This document shows, piece after piece, positions 20,742 to 28,423 of a stretch of 64,000 bases of DNA. The position numbers and the translations under genes were made by a program. The stretch's first letter is position 1; each line of letters starts with the position of its first letter. Under the pieces are notes generated by a model, which was not told where the DNA came from, searched no databases, and was given only the letters and a program-made list of their open reading frames with translations. Origin of the DNA: Amycolatopsis jiangsuensis (GTDB lineage Bacteria > Actinomycetota > Actinomycetes > Mycobacteriales > Pseudonocardiaceae); assembly GCF_014204865.1 (NCBI RefSeq), contig NZ_JACHMG010000001.1:2914001-2978000 (forward strand), in the 5' to 3' direction.

Positions 20742-21360
20742 CCGGGCGGGCGACGGCGATCGCCGCGCAGACCGAGCCGGTGAGCCGGGTCAGGTAGCCC
20801 TCGTCGATCGGCCCGCCGGTGAACCCGAGCCGGAACACCAGCGGTGCCAGCAGCAGGTCGACGGCGAGTTCGAGATCGACGTCGGCGGGCAGCTCGTTCC
20901 TGGCCACCGCCCGGGTCACCAGCGCCGCGACGGCCGCCCGGCGAGGCCCGCCCACGGCTTCGCTCAGCGCCGAGGCCAGCGACGGAGTGCGCGCGGTCTC
21001 CGCGATCAGGTCCAGCACGATGCGGATGACCGACGAGTGGCGCGCCTGCTCGAGCGTGACCTCCAGCAGCGCCCGGACATCCCCGGCGAACGTGCCGGTG
21101 TCCGCGGCTTCGGGCAGGTTGCGCCGCACCACCCCACCGACCAGGTCGATCAGCATCGCCTCCTTGGACGGCCAGCGCCGGTAGACGGCCGCCTTGCCGA
21201 CCCCGGCCCGGCGCGCCACCGCCTCCATCGACATCCGGGCGTAGCCGACGTCGGCCAGCTCACCGAACATCGCGGCGGCGATCGCCTCGGTCACCGATTC
21301 CCGGAGCACCGCGGCCCCGGCGGGTTCCCGGCCGGGGCGGCGTTGCGGAGTGCGCACCAT
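20716..21360 (-). CDS. TetR-family regulator of adjacent lactonase
   Basis: A 214-residue TetR regulator beginning MVRTPQRRPGREPAG. The helix-turn-helix reads MEAVARRAGVGKAAVYRRWPSK. The -10-like TATGGT at 21374-21369 lies 8 nt before the ATG, consistent with a leaderless message. Two GGAACGG-containing inverted repeats lie in the shared interval with the divergent metallo-hydrolase, so it probably controls both genes. Confidence 0.9.
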   Translation of the reverse strand: MVRTPQRRPGREPAGAAVLRESVTEAIAAAMFGELADVGYARMSMEAVARRAGVGKAAVYRRWPSKEAMLIDLVGGVVRRNLPEAADTGTFAGDVRALLEVTLEQARHSSVIRIVLDLIAETARTPSLASALSEAVGGPRRAAVAALVTRAVARNELPADVDLELAVDLLLAPLVFRLGFTGGPIDEGYLTRLTGSVCAAIAVARPVSSDSPAS

Positions 21361-21375
21361 GGTCCCGCACCATAC

Positions 21376-21447
21376 CGGAACGGAACGGTTGCGTCCCGAC
21401 GTACGTGCGACTACCTTCGAACGCGAGGCCGGAACGGGACCGTTCCG
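21376..21447. promoter_or_regulatory. Two inverted-repeat operators for TetR
   Basis: CGGAACGG-GA-CCGTTCCG (21430-21447, perfect 8-bp arms) lies 22 bases before the lactonase ATG. A weaker copy, CGGAACGG-AA-CGGTTGCG (21376-21393), lies directly upstream of the TetR -10. One site per promoter suggests joint repression. Confidence 0.6.
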
Positions 21448-21469
21448 ACGTGAATCACGGGAGGCAACG

Positions 21470-22462
21470 ATGACCGCCAGCAAGGTGTTCCCCCTGCGGA
21501 TCGGCCGGACCAAGGTCCCCTACGGCCAGTTCTACGGTGGCCTGGGCGACTTCTCGATCGCGGAGTTCGCCGAGGACAAGGACCACTTCATCCGGGTGCC
21601 GATCCACGCGTTCCTGATCGAGCACGCCGAGCGCGGCCCGGTGCTGGTGGACACCGGGATCGGGCCGGAGCAGGCAGGCGAGCACGCCCGTTACTACCGG
21701 GGTTCGATCATGGAGTACCTGATGGACGACGACGAGTACGAGCTGCCCGCAGGCGAGCGGATGGAGGCACAGCTCGCCCGGCACGGCTACCGACCCGCCG
21801 ACGTACAAGACGTGGTCATCACGCACTTCCACGAAGACCACATCGGGGCACTGAACCTCTTCCCCCACGCGCAGGTGCATCTCGGCCGGGCCGAGTACGA
21901 GGCACGCAACACCAAGGCGCTCGGTCTGATACCGCTGGCCTACCCCCGTTCGATCGAGGCGGTCCGGCACTGGCGGCCGGTCGATTTCACCGACCCCGGC
22001 ATCGGCGGCTTCGACGGCTCGGCGGACCTGTTCGGCGACGGCAGCCTGGTCCTGCTGCCCACCCCGGGACACAGCCCGGGCAGCACCAGCGTCCTCGTCC
22101 GGATGGACGGCTACGACGTGCTGCTGCCAGGCGACGCGATGTACACGATCCAGCACCTGGCGCTCGACCAGGTCCGCCAAATGCAGACCGCCGACGCGGG
22201 GCTGTTCGCCGACTCGATCCGGCGGATCCAGTGGCTGCACCGGGCACTGCCGAACCTGGTCGTGCTGACCTCGCACGACCACACCCGCTACGGCGAGCAC
22301 CTCCGTGCCGCGATGGCAGGCGGCGGGCTGTCCGAAGCGGATCTGGCCTGGGCGAAGGCCTGGGAACGCGACACGTTCGACCCGGTCTACAACCTCAACC
22401 CCGCGAAACTGCCGCGCTTCGTCCCCGCCGCCGACGGCGGACCGGTCGGCCAGGTGGCCTGA
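21470..22462 (+). CDS. Metallo-beta-lactamase fold hydrolase, AHL-lactonase-like
   Basis: A 330-residue MBL-fold enzyme with the dizinc motif ITHFHEDHIGAL near residue 120, a later metal His in TPGHSPGSTSV, Asp in LLPGDAMYT, and a C-terminal His in TSHDHTRY. The N-terminal region with VDTGIGPEQAG is typical of N-acyl homoserine lactonase relatives. Substrate assignment to lactones is by family only. ATG at 21470 follows GGGAGG. It is divergent from a TetR regulator with matching operators, implying substrate-inducible expression. Confidence 0.85.
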   Translation: MTASKVFPLRIGRTKVPYGQFYGGLGDFSIAEFAEDKDHFIRVPIHAFLIEHAERGPVLVDTGIGPEQAGEHARYYRGSIMEYLMDDDEYELPAGERMEAQLARHGYRPADVQDVVITHFHEDHIGALNLFPHAQVHLGRAEYEARNTKALGLIPLAYPRSIEAVRHWRPVDFTDPGIGGFDGSADLFGDGSLVLLPTPGHSPGSTSVLVRMDGYDVLLPGDAMYTIQHLALDQVRQMQTADAGLFADSIRRIQWLHRALPNLVVLTSHDHTRYGEHLRAAMAGGGLSEADLAWAKAWERDTFDPVYNLNPAKLPRFVPAADGGPVGQVA

Positions 22463-22477
22463 ATTCCGTGCGCGGCC

Positions 22478-23077
22478 TCAGCCGAGCCGGCGGCCCAGGT
22501 CCTCCCGGCCGTTCCAGGCGGTCATCAGCGCGTAGACCAGACTGGTGAGCAGCGGCGCGGCCAGGATCACCCAGCCGGACTCCAGTCGTGGCGCCTGGTC
22601 GATCACCGCGCCGAGCGCGGGGGCGCTGTCCACCGAGTACTTCGAGTTGGCGAAGGCCGCACCCATCTGCGTGCCCAGCCAGGCGGCGAGCAGCGCCCCG
22701 CCCGCCGCGGCCAGGAGCACGACCGGTCCGCGGCGTTCGCGCAGGAACCAGGCGACCAGGCCGACCAGCAGTCCGGTGGCCATCGCGAGGAAGCCGAAGA
22801 TCGCCAGGTCGTCGAAGCGGTGCCAGCTCTCCAGCTCCAGCGGTACGAGCCCGCCGTCGGCGGTCACCACGCGGGCGCGCTGCGGCGGGGCCATCAGCGA
22901 CCACAGCCAGCCGAGCGGAATGCCGAGCAGGGCCGCGGTGGAGAGCACGCTCACGGCAGGCAGCAGATCCGCCTTCACCACCACGCGAGGGCGCTGCGGC
23001 GGGAACAGCAGCGGTACCGACCAGGTCTCGGCCACGGCGGACGACCGGTGTGCTGCCTTGCCCGCGGAATCGACCAC
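22478..23077 (-). CDS. DUF2567 membrane protein of the bio locus
   Basis: A 199-residue protein with about four transmembrane helices (around VLSTAALLGIPLGWLWSL, IFGFLAMATGLLVGLVAWFL, VVLLAAAGGALLAAWLGTQ, and WVILAAPLLTSLVYAL). It matches the DUF2567 protein that lies next to bioB and bsaP in mycobacteria (the Rv1591 position). The function is unknown; conserved linkage hints at a role near biotin. GTG 23077 follows GGAGGGAG. It starts 70 bases after the bsaP stop. Confidence 0.78.
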   Translation of the reverse strand: MVDSAGKAAHRSSAVAETWSVPLLFPPQRPRVVVKADLLPAVSVLSTAALLGIPLGWLWSLMAPPQRARVVTADGGLVPLELESWHRFDDLAIFGFLAMATGLLVGLVAWFLRERRGPVVLLAAAGGALLAAWLGTQMGAAFANSKYSVDSAPALGAVIDQAPRLESGWVILAAPLLTSLVYALMTAWNGREDLGRRLG

Positions 23078-23147
23078 CCTGGACTCCCTCCCTGCGCATG
23101 TGCGGATCGCAGCGTAACCGGTGGCCCCACCGGAGGGCATGCGCGGC

Positions 23148-23342
23148 TCACCCGCCGGAGGTCTCCCCGTGCCTGCTGCACCGCGCCGTCCAGCCGAACG
23201 TCGTCACCTGTACCACCATGCGCCGCGCGCAGGACCGGCAGAAGCGCGGTGGTTCCAGCGCGGTGCGCAGGGTGTGGCAGGCCTCGTGACCGGCGTCCGC
23301 CTCCGGCTGTCCACAGTGGACGCAATACTCAGAGGCTGTCAC
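23148..23342 (-). CDS. bsaP: Biotin synthase auxiliary protein BsaP
   Basis: A 64-residue, six-cysteine protein. Cys7, Cys10, Cys22, Cys35, Cys38 and Cys55 fall in [28 protein letters not shown] and ARCSRHG. This pattern matches the Rv1590 family, reported as an Fe-S auxiliary protein that supports BioB turnover in mycobacteria. The GTG at 23342 lies inside the end of bioB, 14 bases of overlap, so the two are translated together. Short length and overlap make it easy to miss. Confidence 0.88.
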   Translation of the reverse strand: MTASEYCVHCGQPEADAGHEACHTLRTALEPPRFCRSCARRMVVQVTTFGWTARCSRHGETSGG

Positions 23343-24360
23343 TGAGTGCCTTCACCGGCATCTTCAGCTCCGCGAGCATGTCCAGGTCCGCGGACGCGGG
23401 GCGGCCGAGGTTGGTCAGGTAGTTGCCCACGATGATCGCGTTGATCCCGCCCAGCATGCCCTGTTCGGCACCCAGGTCACCGAGGGTCAGCTCACGCCCG
23501 CCGGCGAACCGCAGCATCGTGGCAGGCATGGCCAGCCGGAACGCCGCGACAGTGCGCAGCGCGTCCTTGCCCTCGACGATCTCGTAGTTCTCGTACGGCG
23601 TGCCCGGCTGCGGGATGAGGAAGTTCATCGGCACCTCGTGCGGACTCAGCCGCGCCAGCTGCACCGCGAACTCGGCACGCTGCTCGACCGTCTCCCCCAT
23701 GCCGATGATGCCGCCGCAGCACACCTCCATGCCCGCCTCGCCGACCATCCGCAGGGTCTCCCAGCGCTCCTCCCACGAGTGCGTGGTGACCACTTCGGGG
23801 AAATGCGAACGCGCGGTCTCCAGGTTGTGGTTGTAGCGGTGCACGCCCATCCCGACCAGCTCGTCGACCTGGTCCCGGGTGAGCATGCCGAGTGAACAGG
23901 CGATCTGGATGTCGTTGCCGTCCGCGCGGATCGCCTCGACGCCCTGGCGGACCTGCGCCAGCAGGCGGGCGTCCGGCCCGCGCACGGCGGCCACGATGCA
24001 GAATTCGGTGGCGCCGGTCTCCGCGGTCTGCCGCGCGGCCTTGACCAGGCCCGGGATGTCCAGCCACGCCGAACGCACCGGTGTGGGGAACCGGCCGGAC
24101 TGCGAGCAGAAGTGGCAGTCCTCCGGGCAGCCGCCGGTCTTCAGGCTGATGATGCCCTCGACCTCCACCTCCGGGCCGCACCAGCGCATCCGCACCTCGT
24201 GCGCCAGCTGCAGGGCCTCGGACAACCGCTCGTCGGGCAGCCGCAGCACGGCAAGCACCTGTGCTTCGGTCAGCCCTTCGCCGCGGCCGAGTACCTGCTC
24301 GCGGGCCACGGCGAGCACGTCGCCGAGTTCCGGGCCGGTGGTCTGCGGGGCTGCGGTCAC
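23329..24360 (-). CDS. bioB: Biotin synthase
   Basis: A radical-SAM enzyme inserting sulfur into dethiobiotin. The SAM cluster motif is CPEDCHFC near residue 75, and conserved segments [42 protein letters not shown] and [11 protein letters not shown] are all present. About 343 residues from GTG 24360, which has GAAGGAG 5 nt upstream; an ATG at 24396 would add 12 residues. It is cotranscribed with bsaP, and probably with bioD, 85 bases upstream. Confidence 0.96.
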   Translation of the reverse strand: MTAAPQTTGPELGDVLAVAREQVLGRGEGLTEAQVLAVLRLPDERLSEALQLAHEVRMRWCGPEVEVEGIISLKTGGCPEDCHFCSQSGRFPTPVRSAWLDIPGLVKAARQTAETGATEFCIVAAVRGPDARLLAQVRQGVEAIRADGNDIQIACSLGMLTRDQVDELVGMGVHRYNHNLETARSHFPEVVTTHSWEERWETLRMVGEAGMEVCCGGIIGMGETVEQRAEFAVQLARLSPHEVPMNFLIPQPGTPYENYEIVEGKDALRTVAAFRLAMPATMLRFAGGRELTLGDLGAEQGMLGGINAIIVGNYLTNLGRPASADLDMLAELKMPVKALSDSL

Positions 24361-24445
24361 GGCGTCTCCTTCGAGTGGGGTGCGAACGGATGCCATGCTG
24401 CCCGAGCCGCTCGCGGCCCGGATGCGACCCTGCTCACGTCTCTGC

Positions 24446-25174
24446 TCACGTCATCCCGCCCGGCATCCGGGTGGGGAAGGCTTCCGGATCGAACTCCCCG
24501 CCGAACCACGGCGAAAGACCGAGCCGCGCCTGTTCGGCGAACGCCTCGGGTGTGGCGCCGCCGAGGCCGGCCGGCAGCACGCCGAGCAGCGGCGCTCCCG
24601 CGGCGACCGGCAGGTCGGTCAGGTTCTCCCGGGACGCGAGGTCCGGTTCGGGCGGCCACGAGCCGATCACCACACCGACCACGTTCAGCCCGCGCCGGGT
24701 GGCGACCTCGGCGGTGAGCGCGGTCGCGTTGAGCGTGCCGAGGCCCGCTGTGGCGACGATGACCACCGGCGCACCCAGCGACCACGCCACGTCGGCCAGG
24801 GTGCTGCCGTGCGGGTCGAAGCGCACCAGCAGGCCGCCGGCGCCCTCCACGAGCGTGAGGTCGTGCCCGGCGTCGAGCTCGCTCACCGCCGCCGCGATCT
24901 CCCCCGGCCCGAGAGCCGGAAGGCCGCTGCGGCGGGCAGCGGCCTCCGGCGACAACGGGTCCGGGTACCGGCGCAGCTCACGGGTGGTGACGCCCTTGCC
25001 GGCCAGCCGCACGACCTCGTCGAGGTCGCCCGCCTCGCCCGGCGCCACGCCGGTCTGCGCCGGTTTGAGCACCGCGACTCGGCGTCCCTGCCCGGTCGCC
25101 ACCGCCGCGATCGCCGCGGTGGTGATCGTCTTGCCGACGTCGGTCCCGGTCCCCGTCATCACGAGCGTGGTCAC
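24446..25174 (-). CDS. bioD: Dethiobiotin synthetase
   Basis: BioD closes the ureido ring using DAPA, CO2 and ATP. The P-loop is [10 protein letters not shown] at residues 8-17; VLKPAQTG and [11 protein letters not shown] are further family motifs. 242 residues. A -10-like TAAGTT (25188-25183) ends 8 nt before GTG 25174, suggesting a leaderless start. The next gene upstream on this strand is a SulP-carbonic anhydrase fusion, notable because CO2 is a BioD substrate. Confidence 0.95.
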   Translation of the reverse strand: MTTLVMTGTGTDVGKTITTAAIAAVATGQGRRVAVLKPAQTGVAPGEAGDLDEVVRLAGKGVTTRELRRYPDPLSPEAAARRSGLPALGPGEIAAAVSELDAGHDLTLVEGAGGLLVRFDPHGSTLADVAWSLGAPVVIVATAGLGTLNATALTAEVATRRGLNVVGVVIGSWPPEPDLASRENLTDLPVAAGAPLLGVLPAGLGGATPEAFAEQARLGLSPWFGGEFDPEAFPTRMPGGMT

Positions 25175-25225
25175 GGACCACCAACTTAGTCACCCGCACC
25201 CCACCCGCACCACGCCCGTCCGGCA

Positions 25226-27418
25226 TCACCCGCCGGCGGGGGCGGGCAGCGCCGTCGCCGGTGAGCCCGCGGCGACGAACGCACCGCGTGCCGGATCGGA
25301 CAGGTACACCTGTGCGGCGCCGACGTCGAAGTACAAGCCGCTCAGCAGCAGCTCACCCCGTTCCTCGGCCTGTGCGACCAGCGGGTAGTGCCGCAGGTGG
25401 TCGAGCTGCTGCAGCACGTTGTGCAGTGCCAGCCGGTCCCGTTCGGTCGCGGGCAGCTCGCCATCGAGGGTCACCGGGCCGGAGCGGTGCTTGCTCGGCT
25501 GGGCGTGCTCCATCCACGCCGCCAGCGCCGTGCCCGGCGGGGCGCCTTCGGCGAGCGCGCCCATCGCACCGCACGAGGAGTGCCCGCAGACCACGATCTC
25601 CCGTACCCCGAGCACACCCACGGCGAACTCGATGGACGCGTTCATCGACGGGTCGGCCTGGCCGGCCGGCACCAGGTTGCCGATGTTGCGGATGGTGAAC
25701 AGGTCGCCGGGCCCGGACGTGGTGATCAGGTTCGGCACGATCCGCGAGTCCCCGCAGGTGATGAACAGCGTGTGCGGCTTCTGGCCGTTCGCGAGCCCGC
25801 TGAGGGTGTCCTTGAGCAGCGGGGCGGCCCGGCGCTGGAACTCCGCCGTACCGCGGTGCGTGCGCTGGCCGGGCAGCGGCGGATCGGCCGCCTGCCAGGC
25901 CGACCACGGCGCGAGCCAGCGCGGGACGGCTTGCGCGGCCGCGGTGCGCCGCAGCGTCGGACTGCCCTCCTTGCCCTTGCCGAACCACGGATGCCCGACC
26001 TCGTCGACGGTCACCGTGCCGCCGGCGCGCTCGTGCGCCTGCTGCCAGGTGGTGAGGCTTTCGAAGGCGGCGTGGTCCAGGTAGTCGACCACCAGCTCCA
26101 GCGTGACGTTCGCACGGTCGGGGACCGTGCTGAGCACCTTCGTGAGCCGGGGCGCGGACAGGAACGTGAGCACGCCTTCCACGACCACGCGCCAGTCGTC
26201 GCCGTGCCGCTCGGCGTGGATGCCGGACCACACGGTGCGGCGCAGCATCAGCAGCACCGCCAGCGCGACGCCCGCGAGCACGCCGGTGAGCAGGTCGAAC
26301 ACCACCACCCCGGCGAGCGTGACCAGGTACAGCGGGAGATCGCCGTGACGCAGCACCTGCCGGAGGTGCCCGGGGTTGACCAGCTTCGCACCGACGTGCA
26401 CGAGCAGCCCGGCGAGCGCGGCGAGCGGGATGCTGCCGAGGACGCCGGCGAGCGCGACCACGAACACCAGCACCCACACCCCGTGCAGCACCGCCGAGGC
26501 CCGGGTCTTGGCGCCGGCCGCGACGTTGGTGGAGCTGCGCACGATCACTCCGGTCACCGGCAGGCCGCCGATCGCGCCGGACACCATGTTGGCGGTGCCC
26601 TGGCCGATCAGCTCGCGGTCGAGGTTCGCCCGCGGCCCGGTGTGCAGCTTGTCGACCGCGACGGCCGAGAGCAGGCTTTCCACGCTGGCGATCAGCGCGA
26701 TGGTGACGACCGCGACCGCGACGTCCACCCAGCCGCCGCCGGGCAGCTCGGGGGCGAAGCGGATCTGCAGGAGGTCACCCGGCAGCTCGACGCGGGGCAG
26801 CGTCATGCCCGCGACCAGGGACACCACGGTGGCGACCGCGATCGCGGCGAGCGGACCGGGCACCTTCCGCACCGCGGCGGGCAGCTTCGGCCACAGGAGC
26901 AGGATGGCGATGGTGAGCAGGCCGATCACCGCGGCGGCGCCCTGGTGATCGAAGATCTGCCCGGGCAGCTCCGCGATGTTCTCGATGGCCGAGCTCTGCG
27001 CCTTCCCGCCGAGGATCACGTGCAGCTGGCCGAGCACGATCGTCACCCCGATCCCGGCGAGCATCCCGTGCACGATGGCCGGCGAGATGGCGAGCGCGGC
27101 CCGGGCGACCCGGCTCAGCCCGAGCAGCACCTGCAGCCCCCCGGCGAGCACGGTGATCAGGCAAGTGACCTGCCACCCGAACGTGTCGATGGTTTCCGCC
27201 ATCAGCACGGTCAGCCCCGCGGCAGGCCCGCTGACCTGCAGAGCGGAGCCACCGAGCGCCCCGGCGACCACCCCACCCACGACAGCGGCGATCAGCCCGG
27301 CGACGATCGGCGCCCCGGAGGCGAGCGCGATCCCGAGCGAAAGCGGCACAGCGACAAGAAAGACCACGAGCGAGGCGGGCACGTCGTGGCGAAGCACGGC
27401 AAGACGTCTCATGATCAC
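25226..27418 (-). CDS. SulP bicarbonate/sulfate transporter fused to beta-carbonic anhydrase (copy 1)
   Basis: A 730-residue fusion. Residues 1-390 form a SulP/SLC26 transporter (HDVPASLVVFLVAVPLSLGIA, QVSGPAAGLTVLMA, SPAIVHGMLAGIGVTIVLGQ). Residues about 405-475 resemble a degenerate STAS domain (LTFLSAPRLTKVL). Residues about 520-715 form a beta-carbonic anhydrase with zinc ligands in CGDSR (555-559) and CGHSSC (611-616). It should import bicarbonate and interconvert it with CO2. GTG 27418 or ATG 27412 starts it. It is a paralogue of the gene at 28424. Confidence 0.92.
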   Translation of the reverse strand: MIMRRLAVLRHDVPASLVVFLVAVPLSLGIALASGAPIVAGLIAAVVGGVVAGALGGSALQVSGPAAGLTVLMAETIDTFGWQVTCLITVLAGGLQVLLGLSRVARAALAISPAIVHGMLAGIGVTIVLGQLHVILGGKAQSSAIENIAELPGQIFDHQGAAAVIGLLTIAILLLWPKLPAAVRKVPGPLAAIAVATVVSLVAGMTLPRVELPGDLLQIRFAPELPGGGWVDVAVAVVTIALIASVESLLSAVAVDKLHTGPRANLDRELIGQGTANMVSGAIGGLPVTGVIVRSSTNVAAGAKTRASAVLHGVWVLVFVVALAGVLGSIPLAALAGLLVHVGAKLVNPGHLRQVLRHGDLPLYLVTLAGVVVFDLLTGVLAGVALAVLLMLRRTVWSGIHAERHGDDWRVVVEGVLTFLSAPRLTKVLSTVPDRANVTLELVVDYLDHAAFESLTTWQQAHERAGGTVTVDEVGHPWFGKGKEGSPTLRRTAAAQAVPRWLAPWSAWQAADPPLPGQRTHRGTAEFQRRAAPLLKDTLSGLANGQKPHTLFITCGDSRIVPNLITTSGPGDLFTIRNIGNLVPAGQADPSMNASIEFAVGVLGVREIVVCGHSSCGAMGALAEGAPPGTALAAWMEHAQPSKHRSGPVTLDGELPATERDRLALHNVLQQLDHLRHYPLVAQAEERGELLLSGLYFDVGAAQVYLSDPARGAFVAAGSPATALPAPAGG

Positions 27419-27438
27419 CAGGAAACCGGGATTTGTGT

Positions 27439-27457
27439 GAAATGTCCGCTATGACTC
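27439..27457. promoter_or_regulatory. Shared motif upstream of SulP-CA copy 1
   Basis: The + strand sequence GAAATGTCCGCTATGACTC here matches GAAAAGTCCGCTACGTGAG at 30711-30729, upstream of copy 2, with the core AA-N-GTCCGCTA identical. It lies 20-40 bases upstream of each start, where promoter or operator elements belong. Confidence 0.4.
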
Positions 27458-27539
27458 ACACTTTGGAGTGAATTTTTATTGGATCCCTCACTTTCGGGTT
27501 GCGCTGTTGATCAAGGCATGGAAGGGGTGAGGGTCGGGC

Positions 27540-28376
27540 GCAGGCAGCAGGCAGCAGGCAGCAGGCAGGCAGGCAGGCAGGCAAGCAGTGGACCGGGCAA
27601 GCAAGCAGGCAAATGGGCGGGCGGTGTCCGAGCATCGCGCCGGCGGCTGTCTCGGAGCGAGCGGACACCAGGGCCGTCCCAGCCACATGCGCCGGTGAGC
27701 CGGTGAGCCGGTGAGCCGGTGAGCCGGTGAGCCGAGAAAACTCACCGGCACCAACTTCGGAGCACGGGGCGGCGAGTGCCGGACGGCGGGCACCGGGCGA
27801 ACGGGCGAAAACCCGGCCTTCGGCGTCAAGATCAGGAGACCGGGCCGCCGCATCGCCGCTACCCGCCGCGAAGGACGACCGGCGACCGCCACAACTCTGC
27901 TGCAACCGGCCCGACCGGCACAGTCGCGCCCGTCGAAGCGCCAGAGCGCGGGCGACCGGGCGACCGGTGCCGGGGCGAACGGGCCGAAGTCCCGGCTCCA
28001 GTGTCGAAGTAAGCGAGCCGGGTCTCTCTCGCCGCTACTCGCAACTACTCGCCGCGAAGGATGACCGGCCACCGCACCGCTCTGCCGCAACTAGTCCGAC
28101 CGGCACATTCGCGCCCGCCGGAGCACCGAAGCGCGGGCGCGCCGGCGGACGAGGCCGGCCGGACGAACGGGGCCGCGCGGACGACGCGCGCCGGACGGAC
28201 GGGAAGGGCGGCCGGGCGGACGAACGGGCCGGGCGACCGGGGCCGGGCGACCGGCGGACCGCAGGGGCCGGGCGACCGGGGCCGGGCGACCGGCGGACCG
28301 CAGGGGCCGGGCGACCGGCGAACCGGGCAGGCGGACCGCAGGGGCCGGGCGACGGTCGAACAGGGGGCGAACGGGG
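27540..28376. repeat. Long repeat-rich noncoding region between SulP-CA paralogues
   Basis: About 0.85 kb with no credible gene. It contains CAGG-type short repeats (27541-27615), five tandem GGTGAGCC units (about 27692-27733), two diverged direct repeats of about 150 bp (about 27811-27960 and 27990-28150), and GGGGCCGGGCGACC repeats (28240-28350). A block like GGGCGAACGGGCGAA recurs at 27795, 27972 and 28364, each followed by a terminator-like CCCGGCT arm. It looks like repeated slippage or recombination around the end of copy 2. Confidence 0.75.
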
Positions 28377-28421
28377 CGAAGGCCCGGCTCCCGGCGTCGG
28401 GATCGGGGAGCCGGGCCTTCG
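28377..28421 (-). terminator. Terminator of SulP-CA copy 2
   Basis: A perfect 16-bp stem CGAAGGCCCGGCTCCC with a 13-base loop lies two bases past the copy 2 stop codon (28424). Confidence 0.7.
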
Positions 28422-28423
28422 CG

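Noticed and set aside
27540..28376. CRISPR-like repeat array
   Set aside because: Units vary in length and are contiguous without uniform spacers, and no cas genes are present.
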